Assembly (NCBI RefSeq): GCF_017874575.1
Contig: NZ_JAGGLU010000001.1
Coordinates: 329,420 to 393,419 of the forward strand
Source: Lactobacillus colini
GTDB taxonomy: Bacteria; Bacillota; Bacilli; Lactobacillales; Lactobacillaceae
DNA: 64,000 nt
Reading direction: 5' to 3'
The notes below the pieces were generated by a model. That model searched no databases and was not told the origin of the DNA. It saw only the letters and a list, made by a program, of their open reading frames with translations. The position numbers and the translations under genes were made by a program. Positions 1 to 8,752 of the stretch are shown one piece after another (positions within the stretch are counted from its first letter, which is position 1; each line of letters starts with the position of its first letter).

Positions 1-917
1 TTGTTGCTAAGAGGGATGCTCTTTTAAATGCAGCACAGAACTTGTCCAATGCTAAAAATACCCTAGCTAGCGCTCAAGCTAACTTAGATCAAGCTCAAAC
101 AACATTAAAGTCTGACCAAGATATACTTGATAAACTTGCTCCAGCTAAAGAAAAAGCTGATAATAGCGTCGCTCAAGCACAAGCCAATTATGATGCAGCA
201 GTAGCTAGCCTATCATCTGCTCAAGCTGCATTAACTAATGCTGAGAAAGAATTAGCTGCATCCCAGGCAGAACTAGTTATTCCAGATAAGCAATCTACAT
301 CTAAGGAATTTAAGCTAACCCATAATGCTTATATTTATGACAAAGACGGTAATGCAATTAAGTCTAATGGTAAGAATATCACTCTAAAGAAGGGTGAAAC
401 TATTTCCGCTCAAAATAACGCCCAATTTGTAACTATTAATGGTAAAAAGTTCTACCAAATAGGAGAAAACCAATTCGTTAAAGTCGGAAATGTTAAAAAA
501 CAAACTGCTAAGTCTATTAAACTGACTCATAATGCTCTAGTTTATGAGAAGACTGGCAAACTAGTTAGAAATGGCTTATTACCTAAATCAATTAAGCGTG
601 GAAATACAATTAAAGTTTTAAATAAAGGTAAGATATATACTATCAAAGGCAAGACTTATTACAAGATCGGCACTAATGAATATGTCCGTGTTGCAAACAC
701 TCACCTTAAGACTAAAGCAGTTAAAGTTACTGCTTTAATTAAAGGAAAAGCTGGTCAAAAATTTGCTACTAATAATAGAAGTGGCAAAAGAAACGGTCAC
801 TATGTAGTTGCGGGCAAGAAGTATCATTTTAATGAAAAACTTGTAATTAATGGTAAACTTTACTACAAGATTACTTGGACAAATAATTGGGTTTCTGCAA
901 GTAAGATTAATTTTTAA
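1..917 (+). CDS. SLAP-domain surface protein, 5' end outside window
   Basis: The reading frame is open to base 1 (frame GTT GCT AAG), so the start lies upstream. An internal TTG at 42 is not a credible start. The visible N-terminal third is an Ala/Gln-rich coiled coil of AQANLDQAQ-type heptads. It is followed by two clear SLAP repeats (about residues 95-155 and 160-222, both beginning LTHNA and containing NGKKFYQIG or KGKTYYKIG) and a third, diverged repeat ending at the C-terminus. SLAP domains (Lactobacillus S-layer anchoring family) bind secondary wall polymers, so the protein is probably non-covalently held on the cell surface with the coiled coil projecting. A strong terminator follows. 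The N-terminal function cannot be judged. Confidence 0.88.
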   Translation, partial: VAKRDALLNAAQNLSNAKNTLASAQANLDQAQTTLKSDQDILDKLAPAKEKADNSVAQAQANYDAAVASLSSAQAALTNAEKELAASQAELVIPDKQSTSKEFKLTHNAYIYDKDGNAIKSNGKNITLKKGETISAQNNAQFVTINGKKFYQIGENQFVKVGNVKKQTAKSIKLTHNALVYEKTGKLVRNGLLPKSIKRGNTIKVLNKGKIYTIKGKTYYKIGTNEYVRVANTHLKTKAVKVTALIKGKAGQKFATNNRSGKRNGHYVVAGKKYHFNEKLVINGKLYYKITWTNNWVSASKINF

Positions 918-928
918 ACAACTAGTAG

Positions 929-960
929 AAGAGAATGGCATAAGTCATTCTCTTTTATTT
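929..960 (+). terminator. Intrinsic terminator of SLAP gene
   Basis: Perfect 9-bp stem AAGAGAATG (929-937) with CATTCTCTT (946-954), 8-nt loop, followed by a T-rich tail. Confidence 0.9.
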
Positions 961-1049
961 TGGGTAAAAATCCACAATACTTTTAATTTCTAAGCTATAA
1001 TTAATTTATAGTATATTTTTTATTTTTATTTTTAGAAAAGAGAAGTTTT

Positions 1050-3104
1050 ATGGTTAATAATAAAAAATTGAAAAATCTATTGCATCAGCGTAATAAAGAT
1101 AATTTAAAAAAATCACGAAGTGTTGAGAAAGTGGAGTTTAATGATGATGATATTGCAATTCCGTTTGCGACAGCTGAGGAAGTTAAGTCTAAAGGTATAC
1201 GTCATGAATTAAATAGAGTAAGAAGATTTACTGCAAAGAATTTTTTGAATAAATATCGTTACAGCGCTACTGACCATCGACTAATTAAGCCATATTATTA
1301 TTTAAGACAATGGTTTAACTGGACTGGTGTTGTAGCAGATATTTCAATGCCTACTGGTAGTGATTCGACTAGAATAGACGGTAAAGTCTTAATAGATAAG
1401 TTTTGTTTTGAAAATGAAGTAACTGGTGAAAAAGAAATGCTGGATCACCATATTTGGTTAAACGTCAATAATATTCGTTACTTGATGAATGGACCTAAGT
1501 TAACTTTAGGGATAGGGGATGTTATCCAAGCCACTAGTCGCGTCATGCAATATTCTGGTAAAGGCGGTTCAGTTGAGAAGTTTGGTTTAGGTTCAACAGT
1601 TATTCGTGCTGGTGGTATCTTAGTCTCTTATACTAAGAATATTAATTCCCCTAAATCACAAGTGATTACCAGTAACTACGATCATGGTGATGATTGGGTG
1701 CTAAAGCTAGACAATAGCGGTATACCCGATATTACCTTACAAAATTACCGAGAAAATAAAGATATCCGTATCTTTGCCAATAGAGAACATGGTCACGTCC
1801 TAGCAACTTATCAGCCAAGCCGCTATGTACATTATTTTGAACGTTTGCAAGATAGTAGTTCTAATACTCCAATTAAGGAAATAGATGAGCCAGTCTTGTA
1901 TACTGCAACTATTAACGACTTTAGGGTCTATGAGCAAGATGGTGAACTTGTTCCTAAGATTGTCTTGGAGTCAGTTACTAATCCGATCGGGCGGATTGTC
2001 TGCGCTCGTAAGACACTTGACTTTAATGAAGCATTAATTAGTCTAGGCACTTTGAGAAAGGGCGACAAGATATCATTTAAGCTCAAGGGTGATATTAATA
2101 GTTTAAGAACTAATGAACTAACTAAGTTTAAGCTTTTAACCCCTCATCAGACTTACGATCTACCAAAAGAAACCCAATTACTAAATGGTTGGATTATGAA
2201 TTCATTCTTCTATACTCCAGCTAAAGACTATGATTTAATTGGTAAATATTTACATTGGCAACAAGTCATTTCTCGTGAAGATGTTGATGTAACTGAAGAT
2301 AACTTCGATGAATACTACGGATTAACTGCTAAGGAAATTTCTAAGAAGCTCGATTTAGATATAGAGGTAGTTAAGAATTATCTACAAGTTAGCCTTCCTA
2401 ATAATAGTGATATTCTGTATTCGTTTATTGATAACAATGATGAGCAACATCGTTATTATCGTCCAGAGGTGTTAGATCAAGTGGAGAAGCATTTTAAACA
2501 CACTAGCCAAAAAGCCCAGAGTGCCCTTGAACGTGCTCAAGCTGCTAAGCATGCATATTCTCGTCAAGTTAAGGAAAAAGTGATTGCTATTCCTAGGGCT
2601 CAGGATACTAAGCCTGTTAGTGATAGAGAATTTGAACGTAACTTGCTTGCTAAAATGGAAGAACAGTCAGCTAAGTCTGAGGATAAAACTGACAAGGTTG
2701 CCCCTGTTCCTACTTCAGAGACTAAAGCGGAACATGAACATCAAGAAACACCAATTAAGAAAGAAATTACAAGTAGTCTCGCTCCAACTGAATCTCCTAA
2801 ATCAGTCAGTGAGCCGGTTAAGCTAGAAGAAGATCAAGAAGCTACTCTAGATGAAACTAAATCACAAGTTGAAGTTAAGACTGTCGAACCTATTCAAATT
2901 AAGACTAATGATAAGTTTATGGTTAAGTTTGTTTGTGAAACTGGGACTTATACTAGTGATCAATTTAGTAACTTCCAAGCTGTAGCTAAGTATCTTCAGC
3001 AATTAACAGAAGCTAATAAACTAAATAAATTCTTACTCGTTAAAAATGAATCAGGACAAGATAGTATGATTTCTGTTAAGCAAATTTTGGAAGTAAAAAT
3101 ATAA
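1050..3104 (+). CDS. Unrecognised 684-residue protein, possible nucleic-acid binder
   Basis: ATG start 5 nt after an AGAGAAG-like ribosome site, and a TATAAT at 996-1001 may serve as -10. I do not recognise the family. Visible parts are: a basic N-terminus; a region of about residues 90-200 with beta-rich, OB-fold-like spacing (GVVADIS...GDVIQATSRV); a second similar stretch at about 295-360 (ATINDFRVYEQDGEL...KGDKISFKLKG); a short helix-turn-helix-like segment LTAKEISKKLDLDIEVV near 430; a helical stretch; an acidic low-complexity linker of about 100 residues rich in Glu, Lys, Pro and Thr; and a compact 65-residue C-terminal domain. No signal peptide or membrane segment is seen, so it is probably cytoplasmic. 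It is monocistronic. A role in binding nucleic acid is only inference from fold-like patterns. Confidence 0.6.
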   Translation: MVNNKKLKNLLHQRNKDNLKKSRSVEKVEFNDDDIAIPFATAEEVKSKGIRHELNRVRRFTAKNFLNKYRYSATDHRLIKPYYYLRQWFNWTGVVADISMPTGSDSTRIDGKVLIDKFCFENEVTGEKEMLDHHIWLNVNNIRYLMNGPKLTLGIGDVIQATSRVMQYSGKGGSVEKFGLGSTVIRAGGILVSYTKNINSPKSQVITSNYDHGDDWVLKLDNSGIPDITLQNYRENKDIRIFANREHGHVLATYQPSRYVHYFERLQDSSSNTPIKEIDEPVLYTATINDFRVYEQDGELVPKIVLESVTNPIGRIVCARKTLDFNEALISLGTLRKGDKISFKLKGDINSLRTNELTKFKLLTPHQTYDLPKETQLLNGWIMNSFFYTPAKDYDLIGKYLHWQQVISREDVDVTEDNFDEYYGLTAKEISKKLDLDIEVVKNYLQVSLPNNSDILYSFIDNNDEQHRYYRPEVLDQVEKHFKHTSQKAQSALERAQAAKHAYSRQVKEKVIAIPRAQDTKPVSDREFERNLLAKMEEQSAKSEDKTDKVAPVPTSETKAEHEHQETPIKKEITSSLAPTESPKSVSEPVKLEEDQEATLDETKSQVEVKTVEPIQIKTNDKFMVKFVCETGTYTSDQFSNFQAVAKYLQQLTEANKLNKFLLVKNESGQDSMISVKQILEVKI

Positions 3105-3121
3105 TTTAGAGATGAATATAT

Positions 3122-3158
3122 AGTAGGTTAGTAACAGTGCTAATCTACTTTTTTATTT
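3122..3158 (+). terminator. Intrinsic terminator
   Basis: Stem AGTAGGTTAG (3122-3131) with CTAATCTACT (3140-3149), one G-U pair, then a run of six T. It ends the 684-residue gene. Confidence 0.85.
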
Positions 3159-3200
3159 ATAAGCGTTTCTTAAAGTACTAAAAAAGATTATACTTAGTAA

Positions 3201-3215
3201 TTGAAAGCGATTACT
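3201..3215 (+). promoter_or_regulatory. cre box (CcpA site) upstream of galM
   Basis: TTGAAAGCGATTACT matches every position of the cre consensus WTGNAANCGNWNNCW. It lies 25 bp before the galM start, as expected for catabolite repression. Confidence 0.75.
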
Positions 3216-3239
3216 GAAAAGAAATGGTGAATATAATAA

Positions 3240-4229
3240 ATGAAAACTAGTTTTATAAAATACGGACAAAAAGATGGTAAAGATTTATGCGAGATTACCT
3301 TGAAAAATAATAAAGGGATGGAGGTAAAAGTTCTAAACTATGGTGCTACATTAGAAAAAGTTATTTTTAAGGGTGAAAACATGATTCTGTCATTGCCACA
3401 CCCTAGTGATTATTCTAAGGAGCGTAATTTCCTAGGTGGGACTGTTGGCAGAATTTGTGGGCGAATTAAATCTGGTCAGTGGAAGCATGGTGATGCTACT
3501 GTACAATTACCTAAAAATGACGGCGAAAACCATATTCACGGTGGCATTGGAACTGATATGCGTGTTTGGGACTTTAGATTAGATAAAAGAAAAGATACTG
3601 CTAAAGTAGTGCTGACTCTACTTGATCCAGATGGTAATAATGGCTTTCCAGGAAATATGAAATTAACTGCTAGTTATGAATTAGATAATGACAATAGTCT
3701 CCTTTATAAATTAGAAGCAGTTAGTGATCAGATGACTATTTTTAATCCTGCAAATCATACCTACTTTACCCTAGGAGAAAAGAGTGCTAGAGATGTTTGG
3801 ATGAATATTAGTGCAGACTATTTCTTACCAGTAAGTAGAGATGGATTACCAATTGCAGGAATGGAAAGTTTAAAAGGAACTGCTTTTGATTTTACGCAAG
3901 GTAAAAGGATATCAGAGGCCTTAGATTCTAATGATGATCAGATAAAGCTTCGCAACGGTCTTGATCATCCTTTTATTCTAGGATGTAATCGTCCAGCAGC
4001 TACTTTAACCACTAGAAAATATCAAATGACTATGTCTACTAACGCTCCTGCAATCGTGGTTTATACTGGCAATCACTTTAATAATACAGGGGTAGCAAGT
4101 AATATCGGTCAGTACGATGGGGTGACATTAGAAGCACAATGTCCACCAACAAGTGGTAGTGACTTAAGCGAAATTACCTTATTGCCTAATGAAAAATTTA
4201 ACCGTTGGGCTTGGTGGTATTTTGAATAA
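3240..4229 (+). CDS. galM: Aldose 1-epimerase (mutarotase)
   Basis: The 329-residue protein fits GalM. It interconverts alpha and beta anomers of galactose or glucose in the cytosol, feeding the Leloir pathway. Family marks visible are ENHIHGG near residue 100 (substrate His), NPANHTYF near 172 (second catalytic His), TGNHF and a C-terminal LEAQCPPTSG block containing the catalytic Glu. It stands alone, not in a gal operon, with a full-match cre box just upstream, so glucose repression is likely. ATG at 3240 follows a weak ribosome site. The substrate could be another aldose, since paralogues are common in lactobacilli. Confidence 0.9.
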   Translation: MKTSFIKYGQKDGKDLCEITLKNNKGMEVKVLNYGATLEKVIFKGENMILSLPHPSDYSKERNFLGGTVGRICGRIKSGQWKHGDATVQLPKNDGENHIHGGIGTDMRVWDFRLDKRKDTAKVVLTLLDPDGNNGFPGNMKLTASYELDNDNSLLYKLEAVSDQMTIFNPANHTYFTLGEKSARDVWMNISADYFLPVSRDGLPIAGMESLKGTAFDFTQGKRISEALDSNDDQIKLRNGLDHPFILGCNRPAATLTTRKYQMTMSTNAPAIVVYTGNHFNNTGVASNIGQYDGVTLEAQCPPTSGSDLSEITLLPNEKFNRWAWWYFE

Positions 4230-4234
4230 TCAAT

Positions 4235-4264
4235 AAAAGCATTTGTGTGGCAAGGATGCTTTTT
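4235..4264 (+). terminator. Terminator after galM
   Basis: AAAAGCAT (4235-4242) pairs with ATGCTTTT (4256-4263). The stem is 8 bp and the T run is short, so strength is moderate. Confidence 0.65.
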
Positions 4265-4298
4265 GGATATTTAAAAATAGATTCTAAGGAGATTAATA

Positions 4299-5744
4299 AT
4301 GTTACCTAAACAAGAAAACTATGATGTTGTTATTATTGGATCCGGCTTATCAGGACAAGCCGCAGCTGCTGAAGCTATTGACCATAATTTAAAAACTTTA
4401 GTAATTGAACAAGGACGCACTACTGGAGGTAGTGGCAATTATGTTGAGGGTGTATTTGCAGTCGAAAGTAAAATGCAAAAAGAACAAGGAATTACTTTGA
4501 CTAAAAAGCAAATTCTGCATGATGAGCTAGAATTTTCACATTATGAGGCAGATACTAGGATCTGGAAGGATTATATTGATCAATCTGCTGAAAATATTGA
4601 TTGGTTAAAAGAACATGATGTTAAATTTACAAAAGTTGCCACCTTAGGATCTGGACTTGATACCTGGCACATGTTTGATGGATTAGGCAATAAAGCTATT
4701 CATGAAGGGATGCAACCATATTCAGAAAGCAGAGGGGCAGAATTCGTTACTTCTGTTCAAGCTATTAAGCTATCACTTGATGAAGATAAGGAGATTAATG
4801 CTTTAGTAGTTAAAGACTATGAATCTGGTGATGAGAAGGCGATTTATACTAAGAATGTTATTTTAGCTAGTGGGGGTTATTTGAATAATAAATCAATGCT
4901 AGTTCACAGCTCTAATAACAATGCTGAACGCATTATCCCTATGAATTCAGGCAAGAGTAATGGCAGTGGCCTAAAATTAGCATGGGATATTGGTGCTAAA
5001 AAGTTTGGGATGGGGATGGCTATGATGTTTGGTGGTCAGATTAAAGAGGATACTGTCCCGTCATATAAATTTTGGAAGACAGATATTGGGATCGCTACCT
5101 GTGAAATGGCACCGCTTTGGGTTAATGAAGTTGGTGATCGTTTTGTTGATGAAAGTGTATTTAGAATTTGGTCTTACGCAGGTAATGCCTTAATTAAACA
5201 AGAAAGAACCTACGCTATTTTGGATCAAGCTACAATTGATCATTTTGCAGAAAAAGAATTACCTAGAAGCTTAAAGCCACTATCTGATCGAACCAAATTA
5301 ACTAATTTGAAAGAAATGATCAAGAACGCTGAAGATAAAAAATTGGGATTCCTAACTGAAGCTGATACAATTCAAGAACTAGCTAAAAAGCTAAACTTGC
5401 CTAATTTAGTAGATACTATTAATAACTACAATAAGCTAGTTGATAATAAAGAAGATATTGAATTTGGTAAAGATAGTAAATACCTCTTTTCGTTAAAGCA
5501 AGGCCCATATTATGCCTTTGAGTTAGGGATAGGTGCTTATTGTACAATGGGTGGCTTACGAATTAATCGTAAGAACGAGGTTTTAGACAATAATGGCAGA
5601 AAGATTGGCGGACTATATGCAGTAGGGAGTGATGCTTCAGCTGTTTTAGTTGGTGACACTTATGGTGTAAATGTTCCTGGTTCTGAAGCTGGGTATTGCA
5701 TTTATTCAGGTAGAGTTGCCGCTCAAGAGATTGCTAAAAAGTAA
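4299..5744 (+). CDS. FAD-dependent oxidoreductase, fumarate reductase/succinate dehydrogenase flavoprotein family
   Basis: The 481-residue protein begins with a Rossmann FAD motif, VVIIGSGLSGQAAAAEA (residues 10-26), then an Arg/Gly block TTGGSGNYVEG. It ends with the family-typical GGLRIN...GGLYAVGSDAS and a GSEAGYCIYSGRVAAQEI tail. This is the FAD_binding_2 family (fumarate reductase, aspartate oxidase, 3-ketosteroid dehydrogenase). No FMN-binding domain, haem motif or signal peptide is present, so it should be cytosolic and need an external electron donor. It differs in architecture from the two other flavoproteins of this window (48027-49835 and 53254-55110). The substrate is unknown; fumarate-like or enoate acceptors are only an inference. 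Ribosome site AAGGAG precedes ATG. Confidence 0.82.
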   Translation: MLPKQENYDVVIIGSGLSGQAAAAEAIDHNLKTLVIEQGRTTGGSGNYVEGVFAVESKMQKEQGITLTKKQILHDELEFSHYEADTRIWKDYIDQSAENIDWLKEHDVKFTKVATLGSGLDTWHMFDGLGNKAIHEGMQPYSESRGAEFVTSVQAIKLSLDEDKEINALVVKDYESGDEKAIYTKNVILASGGYLNNKSMLVHSSNNNAERIIPMNSGKSNGSGLKLAWDIGAKKFGMGMAMMFGGQIKEDTVPSYKFWKTDIGIATCEMAPLWVNEVGDRFVDESVFRIWSYAGNALIKQERTYAILDQATIDHFAEKELPRSLKPLSDRTKLTNLKEMIKNAEDKKLGFLTEADTIQELAKKLNLPNLVDTINNYNKLVDNKEDIEFGKDSKYLFSLKQGPYYAFELGIGAYCTMGGLRINRKNEVLDNNGRKIGGLYAVGSDASAVLVGDTYGVNVPGSEAGYCIYSGRVAAQEIAKK

Positions 5745-5900
5745 ACAAGATTTTTGAATTTACCTAACTTTTGTCCTAATCTAAAAATTAAAAGCAATAT
5801 TAGTTGAAAAGCAAGGTCGATTATTTATGGTAAAGTATTATCGCGCAAACTAGTGATATAAAGAATGTTAAGGAGCTTTATCATAGATAGACCTACTCAT

Positions 5901-5930
5901 AGACCGACTTTAAAAAGTTCGGTCTTTTTT
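5901..5930 (+). terminator. Terminator, possibly of a small transcript
   Basis: AGACCGA (5901-5907) pairs with TCGGTCT (5919-5925), followed by six T. It lies 157 bp beyond the previous stop codon. The stretch 5745-5900 has no credible gene, but TTGAAA (5804) and TAAAGT/TATTAT (5831-5841) are promoter-like, so a short RNA of about 85 nt ending here is possible. Confidence 0.8.
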
Positions 5931-5931
5931 A

Positions 5932-5960
5932 TTGACATAATATACAGCCACCTGTATATT
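5932..5960 (+). promoter_or_regulatory. Promoter of marR gene
   Basis: Perfect -35 TTGACA (5932-5937), 17-bp spacer, -10 TATATT (5955-5960). The spacer and -10 are covered by the palindromic operator. Confidence 0.85.
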
Positions 5961-5986
5961 ATATATAACAGGTACCTGTTATATAT
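5939..5986. promoter_or_regulatory. Double palindromic operator for the MarR regulator
   Basis: Site 1: AATATACAG (5939-5947) and CTGTATATT (5952-5960), perfect 9-bp arms with a 4-bp spacer. Site 2: a perfect 26-bp palindrome at 5961-5986 centred on ACAGGTACCTGT. Both share ACAG...CTGT half-sites. Site 1 overlaps the -10 box and site 2 the start of the transcript, which predicts autorepression of the marR-reductase operon. Confidence 0.8.
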
Positions 5987-6023
5987 TGATAGAATTTAAA
6001 GTAATGAAATAGGAGTACTTAAA

Positions 6024-6632
6024 ATGGTTAGCAACGAAAGAAAAGAAGTATTCGACAATTTCTTAATGCTTGGCGGGCTATTTCATAAATATCATTTACA
6101 ACTAATCAAAGAAAAAGGTCCTGGGAGCTCAATGCAGGGACAAGGTAGAATTCTGGCACTTTTAAAAATCAAATCAGAATTACCCACTAGTGACATCGCC
6201 TACATTTTAGGAATTCGTCAACAATCACTTAATGAACAAATCAAACGCTTAGAAGCCCAAGAATTGGTTGAACGTCATCCATCTGAGAAAGATAAGCGCG
6301 TGATGCTCGTCTCACTTACTGAAAAGGGCAAGAATGTGAGAGATGATAAGGGAGCATTCGATGATATCTTGACAGAGTTTTCTGACCAAGAACTTGAGCA
6401 ATTTAATGGCTATCTTTCCAAGCTCATTGATGCGTTAGTACAAAAGGTTCACGATGAAGGATGTCCATCTGAAGATGCACGTCTTGCTAGAATGCGTGAA
6501 AGCTTAAGTGAAGATGAATTTAAACAGTTAATGATGATGCGACGTCGTTTCTATGGCCCTGAACCTATGGGATTAGGTCGTAGACCAATGGGAAATCGCC
6601 CACATCGCAGACCTTTTAAGAAAGAAAAGTAA
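6024..6632 (+). CDS. MarR-family transcriptional regulator with long C-terminal tail
   Basis: 202 residues. The winged helix of the MarR family occupies about residues 40-110 (SDIAYILGIRQQSLNEQIKRLEAQELVERHPSEKDKRV, the DxR wing region). A longer than usual C-terminal extension ends in a basic, Arg/Pro/Met-rich tail (MMMRRRFYGPEPM...). MarR proteins are dimeric repressors released by phenolics, oxidants or drugs. Directly upstream sit two palindromes overlapping its own promoter, so autoregulation is likely. The next gene, a flavin reductase 23 bp downstream, is probably co-transcribed and would be the regulated effector, suggesting a quinone or redox-stress response. The inducer is not known. 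Confidence 0.9.
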   Translation: MVSNERKEVFDNFLMLGGLFHKYHLQLIKEKGPGSSMQGQGRILALLKIKSELPTSDIAYILGIRQQSLNEQIKRLEAQELVERHPSEKDKRVMLVSLTEKGKNVRDDKGAFDDILTEFSDQELEQFNGYLSKLIDALVQKVHDEGCPSEDARLARMRESLSEDEFKQLMMMRRRFYGPEPMGLGRRPMGNRPHRRPFKKEK

Positions 6633-6655
6633 ATATTATTTTGGAGAAGAATTTT

Positions 6656-7219
6656 ATGACTAAACAAATTACATTTATCGTTGGCTCTTTGCGTAAAGAC
6701 TCATTTAACAAGACATTGGCAAATTATATTATTGAGAAATTATCTAAAATAGACTTTAAAATTGAATTCGCTTCAATTGGAGATATTCCCTTGATGAATC
6801 AAGATATTGAATTTCCAGCCCCAGTTGCTGTATCAACTTTACGAACACAAGTAGAAAATTCTGATGCTCTTTGGATTGTTTCACCAGAATATAACGGAAC
6901 TATTCCAGGTGTGCTCAAGAATGCCTTAGATTGGTTATCTCGTCCAGTTCAACAAGGAACATTTGGTGCACCAGAGTTTTTAATTAACAAACCAGTGGCA
7001 ATTTCTGGGGCAGGTGGTAAAGATGCAGCTGCAGGCTTTATCCATGACTTAGTAAAATTGATGAAATTTATGGGTCTTGCTCCATTTGAAGAAACTGTTG
7101 GTTTACAAATTCCAACAGAAGCATTTATGACTAATAAATTTGAATTATCTGATGAACAAAAAGCGAAAATTGATAAGCAAATTCAAGATTTTATTGACTC
7201 ATTAGATGAAAAGAATTAA
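6656..7219 (+). CDS. NADPH-dependent FMN reductase / quinone or azo reductase-like
   Basis: Start taken as ATG 6656 because TTGGAGAAG is its ribosome site; a TTG at 6641 would place that site inside the gene. The 187-residue protein is a flavodoxin-like FMN reductase: phosphate loop GSLRKDSFNKTLA at the N-terminus, and the family signature SPEYNGTIPGVLKNALDWLSR near residue 85. Such enzymes reduce quinones, chromate, azo dyes or free flavin using NAD(P)H. It follows a MarR gene in what looks like a two-gene operon, so it is probably induced when the repressor senses an electrophile or quinone. The physiological substrate is not shown by sequence. Confidence 0.87.
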   Translation: MTKQITFIVGSLRKDSFNKTLANYIIEKLSKIDFKIEFASIGDIPLMNQDIEFPAPVAVSTLRTQVENSDALWIVSPEYNGTIPGVLKNALDWLSRPVQQGTFGAPEFLINKPVAISGAGGKDAAAGFIHDLVKLMKFMGLAPFEETVGLQIPTEAFMTNKFELSDEQKAKIDKQIQDFIDSLDEKN

Positions 7220-7315
7220 TCTATACCAATTATAAGAGAGATGCAACACAAAATCTTTCAATTCACTATCATTCAATGATAAAATGAAACAGTTAAGAAA
7301 GAAGGAGGAGTTATT

Positions 7316-7900
7316 ATGGCATTTCCACAATTAGATTTAGCAAACGTAACTGGTCCTAAGGCTACTATCAAGACCAATCATGGTAACATTAAGATTCAAC
7401 TATTTGAAAAGCAAGCACCAATGACAGTTGAAAACTTTGTACGTTTAGCTAAAAAGGACTACTACAACGACACTACTTTCCACCGTGTAATTAGTGACTT
7501 CATGATTCAAGGTGGAGACCCTAAGGGTGATGGTACTGGTGGTCAAAGTATCTGGGGGCACCCATTTGAAGATGAATTTTCACCTGAATTGTTCAATATT
7601 CGAGGTGCTGTTTCTATGGCTAATTCAGGTCCAAGTACTAACGGTAGTCAATTTTTCATCGTTCAAAACAAGAACATGCCTAAGCGCTTCATCAAGCAAT
7701 TAGAAGATGCAGGTTACCCTAAAGAAATTATCAAAGCCTACAAGCAAGGTGGTACTCCATGGCTTGATGGTCGTCATACTGTCTTTGGTCAAGTAATTGA
7801 CGGCATGGATAGCGTTGATGAAATTGCCAAAGTCGAAAAAGATGCCAACGATAAGCCTAAAAATGATGTAATTATTACTGCAATAGATGTTGAAGATTAA
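7316..7900 (+). CDS. Peptidyl-prolyl cis-trans isomerase, cyclophilin type
   Basis: 194 residues, no signal peptide, so a cytosolic cyclophilin. The active-site block FHRVISDFMIQGGDPKGDGTGG (Arg, Phe, Met, Gln of the family) is intact, followed by SMANSGPSTNGSQFFI and DGRHTVFGQVIDGMD. It catalyses proline isomerisation during protein folding. There is a very strong ribosome site (AAGGAGG) and a TGATAAAAT -10-like box near 7276, consistent with high expression. It is monocistronic and bounded by a strong terminator. Confidence 0.95.
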   Translation: MAFPQLDLANVTGPKATIKTNHGNIKIQLFEKQAPMTVENFVRLAKKDYYNDTTFHRVISDFMIQGGDPKGDGTGGQSIWGHPFEDEFSPELFNIRGAVSMANSGPSTNGSQFFIVQNKNMPKRFIKQLEDAGYPKEIIKAYKQGGTPWLDGRHTVFGQVIDGMDSVDEIAKVEKDANDKPKNDVIITAIDVED

Positions 7901-7914
7901 TTATTCATGATGTG

Positions 7915-7947
7915 AGCTCCAAAAGTTAGATGCTTTTGGAGCTTTTA
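7915..7947 (+). terminator. Terminator of cyclophilin gene
   Basis: Perfect 11-bp stem AGCTCCAAAAG (7915-7925) and CTTTTGGAGCT (7933-7943), followed by a T-rich tail. Confidence 0.92.
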
Positions 7948-7974
7948 TTATACCAGCAGGATAAGAAGGGAGAC

Positions 7975-8634
7975 CTAATAGAGTATCTTTGTTTTGCTCA
8001 AGCGATGAGTGCAACGGTTGAATTTTTTGATTTCAATATTTATATTGCTTAATTCATCTAATTCTAGATTTAAATTAGCCAGCATATTTAAATTATTGAT
8101 CATAGCAATAATATTTTTTTGATATGTCGCTAAGTTGCTATTCTGCTTTATTTTTACAAACTGGATATCAAAATTTTGAGTATTTTTTAAAATCTCTTGA
8201 TGGTTTAGTATATTCTAATTCTAAATTATGTAAATATAATTTACTTAACTTCAAACGGCCTGGAGTCTGTAAGTAAGTAACTTCATCTAACTTTAAATGA
8301 ATAATTAGATCAACGTCGGGATTAAGAGATATTAAACGAGTAAGAATATCTTGAATTGAAGTCCAATGCAAAGTGTACATCAGGAGAAACTGCATCATAT
8401 GCTTGGAAATAATGTGCCTTTCGCTCAAAGACTAAATATGGTTCAGCAACTTGAAGTGCAAGGTTATTAGTTTTATCACAGACGTTAAAGCTTTTGATAT
8501 CTTTTTTAGAGCCATTAGAATAAAGTTTATTACGATAATTTTTGCTGAACTTTTTGATGTCTATAGAGTTTAGTACACAAAACGACGTATTTTTTCTTTT
8601 TAGTTTTAAATTTTTCAAAGCGATTGTTGAACAA
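7975..8634 (-). pseudogene. Decayed gene with several frameshifts, function unknown
   Basis: Reading right to left, an AAGGAG site (about 8643-8648) precedes TTG 8634, giving MFNNRFEKFKTKKKK. The frame then shifts near 8580 into SIDIKKFSKNYRNKLYSNG, shifts again near 8370 into SIQDILTRLISLNPDVDLII, and again near 8205 into HQEILKNTQNFDIQFVKIK, ending at a TAG at 7975-7977. The pieces join into one plausible protein of about 215 residues, so I read this as a broken gene rather than several small ones. No family is recognised. It fills most of the interval between the cyclophilin and VOC genes. Confidence 0.6.
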
Positions 8635-8752
8635 AAGTATAACTCCTTAATATAAAATATGTGTAGAGTAGGTATTTAAAATCATTTTATATAACTTCTT
8701 ATAATCTATATTATGTAAAGTAAATAATAAAATTTAAAAAGAGGTTTAATTT

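Noticed and set aside
3157..3175. Second cre box before galM (AAGCGTTTCTTA region)
   Set aside because: Only a half-match to the consensus on either strand; the full match is at 3201-3215.
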